DNA of 64,000 bases from assembly GCF_900188295.1 (NCBI RefSeq), contig NZ_FZNM01000001.1, forward strand, positions 310,001 to 374,000. Direction: 5' to 3'. This document shows positions 46,377-60,453 of this stretch, piece by piece. The position numbers were made by a program, and so were the translations under genes. This DNA is from Paracoccus sediminis. GTDB taxonomy: Bacteria > Pseudomonadota > Alphaproteobacteria > Rhodobacterales > Rhodobacteraceae. Under the pieces are notes generated by a model. That model searched no databases. It had not been told where the DNA came from and saw only the letters and a list, made by a program, of their open reading frames with translations. How positions within the stretch are numbered: the first letter of the stretch is position 1; each line of letters opens with the position of its first letter.

Positions 46377-47969
46377 TCACAAATCCATCAACAACCTGCG
46401 CGGATCCTCCAGCGCCTCCTTGACGCGGACCAGGAAGGTCACGGCGCCCTTGCCGTCCACGATCCGGTGGTCATAGGACAACGCCAGGTACATCATCGGC
46501 CGGATCACGATCTGGCCGCCCATGACCATCGGACGGTCCTGGATCTTGTGCATTCCCAGGATGCCCGACTGCGGGGGATTCAGGATGGGCGACGACATCA
46601 GCGAGCCATAGACCCCGCCGTTCGAGATGGTGAAGGTGCCGCCCTGCATTTCCGCCATGGTCAGCTTGCCGTCGCGGCCCTTGGCGCCCAGGTCGGCGAT
46701 TTCCTTTTCGATCGCGGCAAAGCCCTTTTGATCCGCGTCGCGCACGACCGGGACCACCAGGCCCGACGGGGTGCCCACGGCCACGCCCATGTTGACGTAG
46801 TTCTTGTAGACAACCTCGGTGCCGTCGATCTCGGCGTTGACCTCGGGGACTTCCTTCAGGGCGTGGCAGCAGGCCTTCACGAAGAACGACATGAAGCCCA
46901 GCTTGACCTTGTGCTTCTTTTCGAAGGCGTCCTTGTATTCGGTGCGCAGCCCCATGATGCCGCTCATGTCGGCCTCGTTATAGGTCGTCAGCATCGCCGC
47001 CGTGTTCTGCGCGTCCTTCAGGCGCCGCGCGATGGTCTGGCGCAGGCGGGTCATCTTGACGCGCTCCTCGCGCGCGGCATCCTCGGCCGGGCGGGGGGCC
47101 GCCGGGGCTGGGGCGGCAGGCTTGGGTGCGGACTGCGCCTTGGCCACGTCCTCCTTCATCACGCGGCCGTCGCGGCCCGAACCCGTGACCTGATCGCGGC
47201 TGACGCCCTTTTCGGCCATGGCCTTTTTGGCGGACGGGGCGTCCTCGATGTCCGTGCGGGGCTTCATCTCCTCGGGTCCGGCACCGGGAGAGCCGACATC
47301 GCCGGCGCTTGTGCCATCCTCGGCCCCCGAGGCCGATCCGACCGGCGCAGCCTTGGCGCCCGCATCCTCGGACTTGTCCGGGGCGGGCGTGGTCGCGCCA
47401 CCGGCGGCGCCTTCGGTGATGATCGCCAGGCGTGCCTTGGCATCGACGGTCGCGCCTTCGGGGGCCAGGATTTCGGCCAGGACGCCGGCGGCGGGGCTGG
47501 GAACTTCGACCGAAACCTTGTCGGTTTCCAGTTCGCACAGCATCTCGTCGGCGGCGACGCGATCGCCGGGCTTCTTGAACCAGGTGGCCACGGTCGCCTC
47601 GGTCACGCTTTCCCCAAGCGCGGGCACCATCACGTCCACGGTCTTGCCGCTCATGTCATTCTGTCCTTCCGGGGTCTTCTGGGCCGTTTCGGGTCCGGCC
47701 TGCGGTTGTTCCTTGGGGGCCGGGGCGGTGCCCGCCTCGTCGATTTGGGCCAGCAGGGCGTCGGGGCCGACGGTGTCGCCTTCGGCCGCGACGATCTCGG
47801 CCAGCACGCCGGCGGCGGGGCTGGGCACCTCGACCGTGACCTTGTCGGTCTCCAGTTCGCACAGCATTTCGTCCAAGGCCACAGCGTCGCCCGGTTTCTT
47901 GAACCAGGTGGCGATCGTCGCCTCGGTGACGGATTCGCCCAGGGCGGGCACGCGGACTTCGGTGGGCAT
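46377..47969 (-). CDS. sucB: Dihydrolipoyllysine succinyltransferase (E2o) with two lipoyl domains
   Basis: A 530-residue E2 of 2-oxoglutarate dehydrogenase. Two tandem lipoyl domains carry [11 protein letters not shown] (lysine 43) and [11 protein letters not shown] (lysine 151). A Pro/Ala linker, a peripheral-subunit binding domain ([28 protein letters not shown]) and a C-terminal catalytic domain with [16 protein letters not shown] follow. E. coli SucB (405 residues) has one lipoyl domain. An internal ATG at 47654 with AAGGA 9 bp upstream ([16 protein letters not shown]) looks like a second start. The gene follows sucA by 4 bp. Confidence 0.95.
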   Translation of the reverse strand: MPTEVRVPALGESVTEATIATWFKKPGDAVALDEMLCELETDKVTVEVPSPAAGVLAEIVAAEGDTVGPDALLAQIDEAGTAPAPKEQPQAGPETAQKTPEGQNDMSGKTVDVMVPALGESVTEATVATWFKKPGDRVAADEMLCELETDKVSVEVPSPAAGVLAEILAPEGATVDAKARLAIITEGAAGGATTPAPDKSEDAGAKAAPVGSASGAEDGTSAGDVGSPGAGPEEMKPRTDIEDAPSAKKAMAEKGVSRDQVTGSGRDGRVMKEDVAKAQSAPKPAAPAPAAPRPAEDAAREERVKMTRLRQTIARRLKDAQNTAAMLTTYNEADMSGIMGLRTEYKDAFEKKHKVKLGFMSFFVKACCHALKEVPEVNAEIDGTEVVYKNYVNMGVAVGTPSGLVVPVVRDADQKGFAAIEKEIADLGAKGRDGKLTMAEMQGGTFTISNGGVYGSLMSSPILNPPQSGILGMHKIQDRPMVMGGQIVIRPMMYLALSYDHRIVDGKGAVTFLVRVKEALEDPRRLLMDL

Positions 47970-47973
47970 CGTC

Positions 47974-50940
47974 TTATCCTTCAAGCGACAAGGCTTCGTT
48001 CACCAGGGCTTCCTGTTCGGCCTTGTGGCGCGAACCCAGACCCGTGGCGACCGAGGCGGCGGCGTTGCGGCCGACATAGCGGGCGCGGTTGTGGCGCGCG
48101 CCCAGCCGGTCGAGGCACCATTCCAGGTAAGGCTCGACAAAGCTCCACCCGCCCTGGTTCTTGGGCTCCTCCTGGCACCAGATCACCTCGGCATCCTTGA
48201 AGCGGGCCAGTTCCTTGACCATCGACTGCGCGGGGAAGGGATAGAACTGTTCCAGCCGCAGCAGATAGATGTCGTCGATCCCGGCCTCGTCGCGGGCTTT
48301 CAGCAGGTCGTAATAGACCTTGCCCGAACAGATCACGACGCGGCGGATGCGGTGATCGGGCACCAGCGTCACGTCAGACGATCCGCGCTGGGCATCGTCC
48401 CACAGCACCCGGTGGAAATAGCTGCCGGTCTGGAAATCCTCGGCCCGGCTGACGGCTTTGGGGTGGCGCAGCAACGATTTCGGCGTCATCAGCACCAGCG
48501 GCTTGCGGAACCGGCGGTGCATCTGGCGGCGCAGGATGTGGAAATAATTGGCGGGGGTCGTGCAGTTGGCGACGATCCAGTTGTCCTCGGCGCACATTTG
48601 CAGGAACCGTTCGAGGCGCGCGGAACTGTGTTCCGGTCCCTGGCCCTCGAACCCGTGGGGCAGCAGCATCACCAGGCCCGACATGCGCAGCCATTTCTTT
48701 TCGCCGCTGCTGATGAACTGGTCGAACATGATCTGCGCGCCGTTGGCGAAATCGCCGAACTGCGCTTCCCACAGCACCAGGGCGTTCGGTTCGGCCAGCG
48801 AATAGCCGTATTCAAAGCCCAGAACCGCGTATTCCGACAGCATCGAATCGATGACCTCGTAATGGGCCTGGCCTTCCGCGATGTGGTTCAGGGGATAATA
48901 GCGATCCTCGGTCCTTTGGTCGATCAGCGACGAATGCCGCTGGCTGAAGGTGCCGCGCGTGCTGTCCTGCCCGGCTAGACGCACGGTCTTGCCTTCCAGA
49001 ACCAGCGATCCGAAGGCCAGGGCCTCGCCCGTGGCCCAGTCGAAGCCCTCGCCCGTGTCGAACATCTGGCGCTTGGCCTCCAACAGCCGGCCCACGGTCT
49101 TGTGCAGGTTGTAGCCCTCGGGAACGGTGGTCAGCGCGCGGCCCACCTGGGCCATCGCCGAAGCGTCGATCCCGGTTTCGCCCGACACGTATTCGGCGCC
49201 CTCGCGGTCCAGGCCCGACCACTTGCCGTCCAGCCAGTCGGCCTTGTTGGGCTTGTAGTTCTTGCCGACCTCGAACTCCTCGTTCAGGTGGTTCTGGAAG
49301 GCGGCCTTCATGTCCTCGATCTCGCCCTCGGGGATCAGGCCGTCGGCGACCAGACGTTCGGTATAGAGTTGCAGCGTGGTCTTGTGGCCCTTGATCCGGG
49401 TGTACATCGCCGGGTTGGTGAACATCGGCTCGTCGCCTTCGTTGTGACCGAAGCGGCGATAGCAGATGATGTCCAGAACCACGTCCTTGTGGAATTTCTG
49501 CCGGAACTCGATGGCCACGCGGGCGGCATGGACCACGGCCTCGGGATCGTCGCCGTTCACATGAAAGATCGGCGCCTCGACCATCAGGGCGATGTCGGTC
49601 GGATAGGGCGAGGTGCGGCTGAAATGCGGCGCGGTCGTGAAGCCGATCTGGTTGTTCACCACGATATGGATGCAGCCGCCGGTGCGATGGCCCCGGATGC
49701 CGGACAGTTGCAGGCATTCGGCCACGACGCCCTGGCCCGCGAAGGCCGCGTCCCCATGCAGCAGGATCGGCAGGACCGAGGTGCGGTCGTGGGTGTCGCC
49801 CAGCTGATCCGATTTCGCGCGCGCCTTGCCCAGCACGACCGGATTCACGGCCTCCAGGTGGGACGGGTTGGCGGTCAGCGACAGGTGGACGGTGTTGCCG
49901 TCGAATTCCCGATCGCTGGACGCGCCGAGGTGATATTTCACGTCGCCCGAACCGTCCACATCCTCGGGCTTGAAGCTGCCGCCCTGGAATTCGTGGAAGA
50001 TCGCGCGATAGGGTTTGGACAGCACGTTGGCCAGCACCGACAACCGGCCCCGATGGGGCATCCCTACGACGATTTCCTTGACCCCCAGGGCGCCGCCGCG
50101 CTTGATGATCTGTTCCATCGCCGGGATCAGCGCCTCGCCCCCGTCAAGGCCGAACCGCTTGGTGCCCATGTATTTGACATGCAGGAACTTTTCAAAGCCC
50201 TCGGCCTCGACCAGCTTGTTCAGGATGGCGCGGCGGCCTTCCTGGGTGAACTGGATTTCCTTGCCATAACCCTCGATCCGCTCTTTCAGCCAGAAGGCTT
50301 CCTCGGGGTTGGAGATGTGCATGAACTGGATCGCGAAGGTGCCGCAATAGGTCCGCTGCATCAGTTCGGTGATCTGGCGGATCGACGCGATCTCCAGTCC
50401 CAGCACGTTGTCGATGAAGATCGGACGGTCCAGGTCGCCGGGGCCGAAGCCATAGGTGGAGGGGTTCAATTCGCCATGATCCGGCACGGTGCGCAGGCCC
50501 AGCGGGTCCAGGTTCGCATGCAGGTGGCCCCGAATCCGATAGGCGCGGATCAGCATCAGCGCGCGGATCGAATCCAGCACCGCCTGGCGCATCTGGTCCT
50601 CGGTCAGGCCGACGCCCCTTTCCTCGGCCTTGGCGGCGATCGTCTTCATCGCGGCGGTGGCCTCGGTCCGCGATGCCTGGGGCCATTCCCCGGTCAGCGC
50701 GGCGGTGTTGTCGTCCGACGGGACCGGCGGCCAGTCGGCCCGCTTCCAACTGGCGCCGCCGGCCTCGCGGGCCGCATCCTCTCCGGCGTCGCCCAGACTG
50801 CGGAAAAAGGCGTCCCAGCCCGCATCGAACGCCTGCGGGTTCTGCGCCCACTGGCCGTAAAGCTGTTCGATATAGGCGGCATTGTGCCCTTGCAGAAAGG
50901 ACGAATCATGAAAGTCGGCGTTGTCGGGTTGTTCGGTCAT
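47974..50940 (-). CDS. sucA: 2-oxoglutarate dehydrogenase E1 component
   Basis: A 988-residue thiamine-diphosphate enzyme that decarboxylates 2-oxoglutarate and passes the succinyl group to SucB. The N-terminus [19 protein letters not shown] is the E1o signature. Later blocks are [26 protein letters not shown] (thiamine-binding motif), [16 protein letters not shown] and, at the C-terminus, [23 protein letters not shown]. Start [14 protein letters not shown] is at 50940; a longer frame from 50964 is less likely. It is followed at once by sucB. Confidence 0.97.
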   Translation of the reverse strand: MTEQPDNADFHDSSFLQGHNAAYIEQLYGQWAQNPQAFDAGWDAFFRSLGDAGEDAAREAGGASWKRADWPPVPSDDNTAALTGEWPQASRTEATAAMKTIAAKAEERGVGLTEDQMRQAVLDSIRALMLIRAYRIRGHLHANLDPLGLRTVPDHGELNPSTYGFGPGDLDRPIFIDNVLGLEIASIRQITELMQRTYCGTFAIQFMHISNPEEAFWLKERIEGYGKEIQFTQEGRRAILNKLVEAEGFEKFLHVKYMGTKRFGLDGGEALIPAMEQIIKRGGALGVKEIVVGMPHRGRLSVLANVLSKPYRAIFHEFQGGSFKPEDVDGSGDVKYHLGASSDREFDGNTVHLSLTANPSHLEAVNPVVLGKARAKSDQLGDTHDRTSVLPILLHGDAAFAGQGVVAECLQLSGIRGHRTGGCIHIVVNNQIGFTTAPHFSRTSPYPTDIALMVEAPIFHVNGDDPEAVVHAARVAIEFRQKFHKDVVLDIICYRRFGHNEGDEPMFTNPAMYTRIKGHKTTLQLYTERLVADGLIPEGEIEDMKAAFQNHLNEEFEVGKNYKPNKADWLDGKWSGLDREGAEYVSGETGIDASAMAQVGRALTTVPEGYNLHKTVGRLLEAKRQMFDTGEGFDWATGEALAFGSLVLEGKTVRLAGQDSTRGTFSQRHSSLIDQRTEDRYYPLNHIAEGQAHYEVIDSMLSEYAVLGFEYGYSLAEPNALVLWEAQFGDFANGAQIMFDQFISSGEKKWLRMSGLVMLLPHGFEGQGPEHSSARLERFLQMCAEDNWIVANCTTPANYFHILRRQMHRRFRKPLVLMTPKSLLRHPKAVSRAEDFQTGSYFHRVLWDDAQRGSSDVTLVPDHRIRRVVICSGKVYYDLLKARDEAGIDDIYLLRLEQFYPFPAQSMVKELARFKDAEVIWCQEEPKNQGGWSFVEPYLEWCLDRLGARHNRARYVGRNAAASVATGLGSRHKAEQEALVNEALSLEG

Positions 50941-50985
50941 CTGATCTCGCGTCCTTGACGCCATGGAGAAACGGGTTTTGCCGCG

Positions 50986-51450
50986 TCAGGCGGCGGTGCA
51001 GGTGACGATCATCATCTGGACGCCGGGCATGGCGCTGCCCGCGCCCGGCGCGTTGGTGCGGCTGCCCGCCACGTCGCGGCCCGCCCCGCGGCACAATTGC
51101 GCGGGCGCGGCACTGATCTTGCCCGCGTCGGTCTGGGCCGGGCGGAACAGCACGGTGAACCGGCTGTCGGCATCGCCGGTGATCGCGATCACGGATGCCT
51201 GGTGCAGCCCGCTGCGCCCGTCGACCGGACCGGATGCGACCGGCGGCACGGGGGGGGCGGGAACCGGCGGGGCCACGGGCACGACCGGAACCACGGCACG
51301 CGGCACCGCCGGGGCGGCGGGCACGGACGGGGGCGGGGCGACCGGGACCGGCGCGGTGGCGGTCTGGACGCATCCGGCCAGCAATCCGGCGGCAAGGATG
51401 GCGGTCAGTCGGGGCAGGGACGGGATCGTGCGGACAGGAAGGAAAGACAT
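50986..51450 (-). CDS. Lipoprotein with Pro-rich linker (paralogue 1 of the sucA-sucD cluster)
   Basis: A 154-residue lipoprotein (lipobox LAGC, Cys 27) with a long Ala/Pro/Val linker (about 28-75). A C-terminal domain follows: SRFTVLFRPAQTD, then AAPAQLCRGAG, then GVQMMIVTCTAA. That domain aligns with the lipoproteins at 51459 and 51912, with two conserved cysteines near the same places. Function is unknown; envelope location is predicted. It starts 8 bp after its neighbour, just upstream of sucA. Confidence 0.7.
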   Translation of the reverse strand: MSFLPVRTIPSLPRLTAILAAGLLAGCVQTATAPVPVAPPPSVPAAPAVPRAVVPVVPVAPPVPAPPVPPVASGPVDGRSGLHQASVIAITGDADSRFTVLFRPAQTDAGKISAAPAQLCRGAGRDVAGSRTNAPGAGSAMPGVQMMIVTCTAA

Positions 51451-51458
51451 GGATGGCC

Positions 51459-51854
51459 TCAGGCACAGAAGATGTCGATGATGGCGGCGCCGGGATCGGC
51501 CAGCGGATCGATGCGCGGCACGCGTTCGATCCGCGCGACGGGACGCCGTTCCAGACCGCACAGCGCGCGCGCCGCGCCCTGATCGGCCCCGGCGGGCGCG
51601 CGGGCGGGGTGATAGATCAGCCGCCAGCCGAAATCGCGCCGCGCCACGGTGCGGACCGATTCCGGGGGCAGGGTGCTGGCCTGGTGCAGGTTGGTCATCG
51701 CCGGAATGCCGCCGCGCAGGATGTCGTCGGTAGGAGCGCGGTCGCAAGCGGCCAGCGTCAACAAGACCAGGCCCGCAGGCGCGACCCATCCGCCGATCCG
51801 GGCAAGACCGCGGATGGTCGGAAAGGCTGCGGCTGGCTGCGGCTGATGGTCCAC
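51459..51854 (-). CDS. Lipoprotein (paralogue 2 of the sucA-sucD cluster)
   Basis: A 131-residue protein with a basic N-terminus, a membrane segment and the lipobox LAAC (Cys 37). The C-terminal domain (FGWRLIYHPARAP, then GAARALCGLERRPV, then AIIDIFCA) matches its two neighbours in spacing and in the cysteine pair. The GTG at 51854 is chosen for the AAGGG upstream; an ATG further upstream would add 14 residues. Function unknown. Confidence 0.65.
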   Translation of the reverse strand: MDHQPQPAAAFPTIRGLARIGGWVAPAGLVLLTLAACDRAPTDDILRGGIPAMTNLHQASTLPPESVRTVARRDFGWRLIYHPARAPAGADQGAARALCGLERRPVARIERVPRIDPLADPGAAIIDIFCA

Positions 51855-51911
51855 GTCATACCCTTGGCTTGGCCCGCGCCCCAACGCCAGGGGCACGGGC
51901 TGTTACATCCG

Positions 51912-52262
51912 TCACGAACAGGTGACGGTCATCCGTTGCACACCGCCGCTGGCATATTGGGGCGTGGTCGTGTCGACCGGATCGGCCGTGAACACGGTCG
52001 ATGCGGTGTTGGCGCAGATCGTTGCGGGGGCTGCGGCCACCTGTTCGGCCGTCACCGCGTCGCCGCGATAGAACACCGTGTACTGGCTGCCGGTCCGGGT
52101 CACGCCGACCACGGCATCGGCGGGCAGGCCGGTCGCCGCGCCCAGGGCCTCGGTATCGACCGCGCTGGTGGTGACAGTGGTTTCGACGCGGGTGATCGGC
52201 TCGGGCGCGCAGGCCCCCAGCACAGCAGTCGAGGCGATGACGGCAGCGGAAAGCATCTTCAT
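51912..52262 (-). CDS. Lipoprotein (paralogue 3 of the sucA-sucD cluster)
   Basis: A 116-residue lipoprotein (MKMLSAAVIASTAVLGAC, Cys 18). The mature part has VTRTGSQYTVFYRGDAVTAEQVAAAPATIC and ends SGGVQRMTVTCS, and aligns with the two downstream neighbours. The two mature cysteines probably form a disulfide. The ATG at 52262 follows AGGAGAATC. It lies between sucD and the other two copies. Function unknown. Confidence 0.75.
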   Translation of the reverse strand: MKMLSAAVIASTAVLGACAPEPITRVETTVTTSAVDTEALGAATGLPADAVVGVTRTGSQYTVFYRGDAVTAEQVAAAPATICANTASTVFTADPVDTTTPQYASGGVQRMTVTCS

Positions 52263-52337
52263 CTTGATTCTCCTGTTGTTACGAGCAGAGCAGGTGCTCA
52301 ACCGGGGGAACGCGCGCCGCGCAGGCCGGGTTCAGTG

Positions 52338-53222
52338 TCAGCCCCTGATGGCCTTCAGCACGGCCTCGCCCAGGCCCGCCGGGCTGTCGGCCACGACGAT
52401 GCCCGCGCGCTTCATCGCCTCGATCTTGGATTCCGCGTCGCCCTTGCCGCCCGACACGATGGCGCCCGCATGGCCCATGCGCCGGCCGGGAGGGGCGGTG
52501 CGGCCGGCGATGAAGCCCGCCGTGGGTTTCCACTTGCCCTTGGCCTTCTGCTCGGCCAGGAACTCGGCCGCTTCCTCCTCGGCCGAACCGCCAATCTCTC
52601 CGATCATGATGATCGAGGTGGTTTCGTCGTCGTCCAGGAACATCCGCAGCACGTCGATATGCTCCATCCCCTTGATGGGATCGCCGCCGATGCCCACGGC
52701 GCTGGACTGGCCCAGGCCCACGTCCGAGGTCTGCTTGACCGCTTCATAGGTCAGCGTTCCCGACCGCGACACGACGCCCACCGACCCGCGCCGGAAGATG
52801 GACCCCGGCATGATGCCGATCTTGCATTCGTCCGGCGTCATGATGCCGGGGCAGTTCGGCCCGATCAGGCGTGATTGCGACCCTTGCAGGGCGCGTTTCA
52901 CCCGCATCATGTCCAGCACCGGGATGCCCTCGGTGATACAGACGATCAGTGGGATCTCCGCGTCGATGGCCTCCAGGATCGAATCCGCCGCGAAGGGGGG
53001 CGGGACATAGATCGCGGACGCGGTGGCCCCGGTTTTCGCCACGGCCTCGTGGACCGAGTTGAAGACCGGCAGGCCCAGGTGTTCGCTGCCGCCCTTGCCG
53101 GGCGTCACGCCGCCGACCATCCGCGTGCCATAGGCGATCGCCTGTTCGGTGTGGAAGGTGCCCTGGGATCCGGTGATCCCTTGGCAGATGACTTTGGTGT
53201 CTTTGTTGACGAGAACGGCCAT
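52338..53222 (-). CDS. sucD: Succinyl-CoA synthetase alpha subunit
   Basis: A 294-residue subunit that carries the phosphohistidine of succinyl-CoA synthetase. The CoA-binding fold begins with [22 protein letters not shown]. The catalytic His is in [40 protein letters not shown] and the [10 protein letters not shown] block are typical. It makes ATP or GTP from succinyl-CoA with SucC. An extra lipoprotein gene separates it from sucC, while they are usually adjacent. Confidence 0.97.
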   Translation of the reverse strand: MAVLVNKDTKVICQGITGSQGTFHTEQAIAYGTRMVGGVTPGKGGSEHLGLPVFNSVHEAVAKTGATASAIYVPPPFAADSILEAIDAEIPLIVCITEGIPVLDMMRVKRALQGSQSRLIGPNCPGIMTPDECKIGIMPGSIFRRGSVGVVSRSGTLTYEAVKQTSDVGLGQSSAVGIGGDPIKGMEHIDVLRMFLDDDETTSIIMIGEIGGSAEEEAAEFLAEQKAKGKWKPTAGFIAGRTAPPGRRMGHAGAIVSGGKGDAESKIEAMKRAGIVVADSPAGLGEAVLKAIRG

Positions 53223-53234
53223 TAACCCAAATCC

Positions 53235-53794
53235 TTATTTGTTTTCTGCTGCAAGCAGCAAGGTGCCGCGCATGAAGCCCATGTCTTGATCGGGAAGCAC
53301 CGCAATCCGCACAGCAGAGCCTTTGAATACTCCGTCCCAAGCCACGCCTGCTCGCATTGCCGTATTCTCCAGCGGAATCTGCTCCGCTTGGGTGGCTTGC
53401 AGCCACGGCTGGGCTAGCTGCACACCTTGATCCGCCGTCATGTTCTTAAAAGATACGCCACAACCTGTGTGTCGCGAGGCTGGTGTCGTTGCAAAGGCTA
53501 CGAGGCGGCGATCATCCTTGCTGAGAATGCGATACCCCGACACTATTCCTTCGAACCTGTAGCCTTTTTCTTTAAGCCCATCCTGGAAAGCCTTGCTGTC
53601 AGGCATCGTGGCTTGGCAAAGCCGGACCACTTCTGAGGAGCTTGCCATAAGCGACATGCCATCATCGGCCGGTCCAGATAACGCCTCGGTGGTGTTTACT
53701 GCCGCGCTGGAGACGGATGCGGACTGCGACGGCGCGCCGTCGCAAGCGGCCAGCAAGACGGCGCAAGTAGAAGCAGCAAATATGAAGGACAGCT

Positions 53795-53798
<4 letters not shown>
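53235..53798 (-). CDS. Lower-GC lipoprotein of unknown function inserted between sucC and sucD
   Basis: A 187-residue lipoprotein (lipobox LAAC, Cys 19). The Ser/Ala-rich start is followed by a domain with [18 protein letters not shown] and [17 protein letters not shown], whose cysteines may pair. No family recognised. Base composition is visibly poorer in G+C than the neighbours, with A/T-ending codons such as ATA and TTT that are rare nearby, suggesting later acquisition. It starts with GTG overlapping the sucC stop (GTGA, 53795-53798) and ends 12 bp before sucD. Confidence 0.8.
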
Positions 53799-54988
<1,190 letters not shown>

Positions 54989-55097
54989 CCTGACCCCCTT
55001 TTTCGGTTCGACGGATTTTGCGGCGTCTTGCCACATCCCGAGGGGTGCGGGAAAAGGATTTTGCAGGAAAAGATGCCAAAGCCGCACGAACCTTCAT

Positions 55098-55132
55098 AAT
55101 GTGATCACAGCTTTTGGCGCCGTGATCACATT
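55098..55132. promoter_or_regulatory. Double-palindrome operator upstream of sucC
   Basis: AATGTGATCAC (55098-55108) and GTGATCACATT (55122-55132) are perfect inverted repeats with a 13-bp spacer. Each contains the self-complementary core GTGATCAC, and core centres are 21 bp apart. It lies about 110 bp upstream of the sucC start and just after the 55162 lipoprotein gene. The same layout occurs upstream of sdhC (60265-60301). The regulator is unknown. Confidence 0.8.
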
Positions 55133-55161
55133 GCGCGGAATGGTAAGATTCGCTTGACGAT

Positions 55162-55497
55162 TCAGCCTGCGACGCGTTTGCAGGCCAGGCTGTCCCCGGT
55201 GCTTTCGGACAACCAGCTTATCTGGTTGTCGTTCTGCGATTGCACCTGGATCACCGCGCCGTCATCCAGCGTCATCGTCGTCACCCGGTTCTGGGTCGAA
55301 AAACCGCGGATGGTCATCGGCGGGGCGTCGGCCGACGGCTGATAGGTTTCCGGCGTAAAGGTCATGGTCGTGGTCCCGCAATCCCAGCGTCCCATGAAGG
55401 GCAACTGGTCGGTGGGACGGGGGCTGGTGGGGGGCGCCTGGCAGGCGGTCAGGAACAGCGCAGCGAAAAGGGCAGGGGGCAGGACGGTCCGGTTCAT
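55162..55497 (-). CDS. Small lipoprotein between mdh and sucC
   Basis: A 111-residue lipoprotein (MNRTVLPPALFAALFLTAC, Cys 19). The mature domain (PFMGRWDCGTTTMTFTPETY, then MTLDDGAVIQVQSQND, then ISWLSESTGDSLACKR) looks like a small beta-barrel or lipocalin-like fold with a possible disulfide between the two mature cysteines. No known family is certain. It lies between mdh and the sucC operator on the same strand. Confidence 0.75.
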   Translation of the reverse strand: MNRTVLPPALFAALFLTACQAPPTSPRPTDQLPFMGRWDCGTTTMTFTPETYQPSADAPPMTIRGFSTQNRVTTMTLDDGAVIQVQSQNDNQISWLSESTGDSLACKRVAG

Positions 55498-55567
55498 GGT
55501 CGCCTCGGGTTGCGTTGAAACCCCGCGATGTTAGACCGGAAGTTGAAAAACGCATAACATCAAATGC

Positions 55568-55596
55568 AAGGGCGCGCCCGTGACGGACGCGCCCTT
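55568..55596 (-). terminator. Hairpin after mdh
   Basis: A perfect 9-bp stem, AAGGGCGCG (55568-55576) and CGCGCCCTT (55588-55596), with an 11-base loop, 17 bp after the mdh stop. A T-run is not immediate, so termination may be partial. Confidence 0.65.
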
Positions 55597-55613
55597 CGGA
55601 TGCGCACGACCGA

Positions 55614-58405
<2,792 letters not shown>

Positions 58406-58447
58406 GGGCAGGGTGGCGCACACGACATCCAGCGAAAGGAAAGCCAG

Positions 58448-58996
58448 ATGGTTCTGCTGATTTCGGGCGTGGCCCTGTGGTGGGCGGCGCATCTGTTCAA
58501 GCGCATGGCCCCCGAACGCCGCGCTGCCTTGGGCGACAAGGGCAAGGGGCTGGTCGCGGTTCTGCTGATCCTGTCCGTGGTGCTGATGGTCATGGGTTAT
58601 CAGCGGGCTGGCGGCCCGGTCTGGTGGGGACCGTCGCCCGCCCTGGTGGGCATCAACAACCTGCTGGTTCTGCTGGCCTTCTACCTTTATGCCGCCGACG
58701 GCATGAAGACCCGAGTCACCGCCTGGCTGCATCACCCGCAGCTGACGGCGTTTTCGCTGTGGGCCGTCGCGCATCTGCTGGTGAACGGGGATCTGCCGTC
58801 GTTCATCCTGTTCGGCGGGCTGCTGGTCTGGGCGCAGGTCGAAATCGTGCTGCTGAACCGCGCCGGGGCATGGAAACGGCGCACCGGGCCGTTCCCCGTC
58901 CGCAAGGAGATCATGGCGGCCGTCGGCGCAGTCGTCGTCATGCTGGTCGTGGGGCTGATCCACGGCTGGGCCGGACCCTGGCCATTCGGAGGTTGA
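58448..58996 (+). CDS. nnrU: NnrU family membrane protein
   Basis: A 182-residue membrane protein with about five hydrophobic segments. The motif pattern WWAAHLFKRMAPERRAALGDKGKGL, then WLHHPQLTAFSLWAVAHLLVNGD, is typical of NnrU. NnrU was first described as needed for nitrate/nitrite and nitric oxide metabolism in Rhodobacter, but its biochemical role is unknown; recent family work links it to isoprenoid-like enzymes. It sits in the mcl-mch block. Confidence 0.88.
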   Translation: MVLLISGVALWWAAHLFKRMAPERRAALGDKGKGLVAVLLILSVVLMVMGYQRAGGPVWWGPSPALVGINNLLVLLAFYLYAADGMKTRVTAWLHHPQLTAFSLWAVAHLLVNGDLPSFILFGGLLVWAQVEIVLLNRAGAWKRRTGPFPVRKEIMAAVGAVVVMLVVGLIHGWAGPWPFGG

Positions 58997-58997
58997 C

Positions 58998-59204
58998 GTG
59001 ACCACCCTTTACCGCTGCATCACCGAGGATGATACGTCCCGCTTTTGCCACCGCGTCAGCGAGGCCTTGTCAAAGGGCTGGTCGCTGCATGGCGGCCCGA
59101 CGATGGCCTGGGATCCCGTCCAGGGCGTGATGCGCATGGGCCAGGCCGTCACCAAGCAGGTTCAGGCCGACTATCACCCCGACATGAAGTTGGGGAGCCA
59201 ATGA
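58998..59204 (+). CDS. DUF1737 small protein
   Basis: A 68-residue soluble protein of the DUF1737 family (LYRCITEDDTSRFCHRVSEA, then GWSLHGGPTMAWD). Function unknown. It starts with GTG at 58998, 1 bp after the nnrU stop with CGGAGG upstream, and its stop overlaps the next gene's ATG (ATGA, 59201-59204), so it is tightly coupled to both. Confidence 0.85.
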   Translation: MTTLYRCITEDDTSRFCHRVSEALSKGWSLHGGPTMAWDPVQGVMRMGQAVTKQVQADYHPDMKLGSQ

Positions 59205-60235
59205 CCAAGACCAATCCCGGCCGTTTCTTCGAGGATTACCGGCTGGGCCAGGTGATCCGCCACGCCGTTCCCCGCACCGTGGCCGAGGGCGAACGGGCGC
59301 TGTATCACGCGCTGTACCCGGCGCGCCATGCGCTGTATTCCAGCGACGAATTCGCGGCGAACTGCGGGCTGGAAAGCAGCCCGATGGACGACCTGCTAGC
59401 GTTCCATATCGTCTTTGGCAAGACGGTGCCCGATGTCAGCCTGAACGCAGTGGCGAACCTCGGCTATGCCCAGGGCCGCTGGCTGGCTCCGGTCTGGCCG
59501 GGCGATACGCTGCGGTCGGAATCGCAGGTGATCGGCGTGAGGCAGAACAGCAACGGCCAGTCGGGCGTGGTCTGGGTGCGGACGCGCGGGCTGAACCAGA
59601 GGGACGAACCCGTGCTGGACTATGTGCGCTGGGTCATGGTGCGCAAACGCGACGCCGATGCGCCCGCGCCCGAAACCGTCGTGCCCGACCTGGCCCCGGT
59701 CGTCGCGCCCGCCGATCTGGTGATCCCCGAGGGCCTGGATTTCACCGGCTATGACTTCGATCTTGCCGGGGAACCGCATCGCTGGGGCGATTACCGGGTG
59801 GGCGAGACGATCGACCACCTGGACGGCGTCACCATCGAGGAGGCCGAGCACATGCTGGCCACGCGCCTGTGGCAAAACACCGCCAAGGTGCATTTCGACG
59901 CCACCCACCGCGACGATGGCAGGCGGCTGATCTATGGCGGCCATGTCATCAGCATGGCCCGCGCGCTGTCCTTCAACGGGCTTGCCAATGCGCAGATGAT
60001 CGTGGCGCTGAACGCAGGCGCCCATGCCAACCCGTGCTTTGCGGGCGATACGGTGCGCGCCTGGTCCGAGGTTCTGGACAAGGCCGAAACCGACGCGCCA
60101 GGCGTCGGCGCGATCCGCCTGCGGCTGGTGGCGACCAAGGGCGACAGCGGCGATCATGCCTTGAAGGACGGCAACGGCCGCTATCGCCCTCAGGTGTTGC
60201 TGGATCTGGATTACTGGGCGCTGATCCCGATCTAG
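59201..60235 (+). CDS. mch: Mesaconyl-CoA hydratase (MaoC-like)
   Basis: A 344-residue double hot-dog hydratase. It starts TNPGRFFEDYRLGQVIRHAV; an N-terminal and a C-terminal MaoC-like half are visible (YDFDLAGEPHRWGDYRVGETI begins the second). The C-terminal half has the family's catalytic block with LIYGGHVISMARALSF. In Rhodobacterales it hydrates mesaconyl-CoA to beta-methylmalyl-CoA in the ethylmalonyl-CoA pathway. It lies with the malyl-CoA gene and just before sdh, as in R. sphaeroides. Confidence 0.9.
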   Translation: MTKTNPGRFFEDYRLGQVIRHAVPRTVAEGERALYHALYPARHALYSSDEFAANCGLESSPMDDLLAFHIVFGKTVPDVSLNAVANLGYAQGRWLAPVWPGDTLRSESQVIGVRQNSNGQSGVVWVRTRGLNQRDEPVLDYVRWVMVRKRDADAPAPETVVPDLAPVVAPADLVIPEGLDFTGYDFDLAGEPHRWGDYRVGETIDHLDGVTIEEAEHMLATRLWQNTAKVHFDATHRDDGRRLIYGGHVISMARALSFNGLANAQMIVALNAGAHANPCFAGDTVRAWSEVLDKAETDAPGVGAIRLRLVATKGDSGDHALKDGNGRYRPQVLLDLDYWALIPI

Positions 60236-60264
60236 AATCCCGTTGCGCGGCAGCGCAGCATCGG

Positions 60265-60301
60265 CTTTGTGATCACGGGCGCGATTTGCGTGATCACAAA
60301 G
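60265..60301. promoter_or_regulatory. Double-palindrome operator upstream of sdhC
   Basis: CTTTGTGATCAC (60265-60276) and GTGATCACAAAG (60290-60301) are perfect 12-bp inverted repeats with a 13-bp spacer. Core GTGATCAC centres are 21 bp apart, identical to the element before sucC. It is 152 bp upstream of sdhC. The 11-mer ATTGCGCGGAA lies just to the right here (60307) and also at the sucC site (55130). Confidence 0.8.
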
Positions 60302-60453
60302 TCCCGATTGCGCGGAAAATCGATCGCGCGTCTGGTATCTGCGGATGACAGATGCGACAAGACTCGACAGAACACACGCCAATCGCCAGCCCGCAAGGCC
60401 AGCCCAGTGCCTGCGACGGGTTCATGCCAGAACCGACAAAGGAGCGCCGCATC

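Noticed and set aside
55568..55596. The hairpin after mdh as an additional operator like those before sucC and sdhC
   Set aside because: It is a plain GC stem after a stop codon without the GTGATCAC core, so it fits a terminator.
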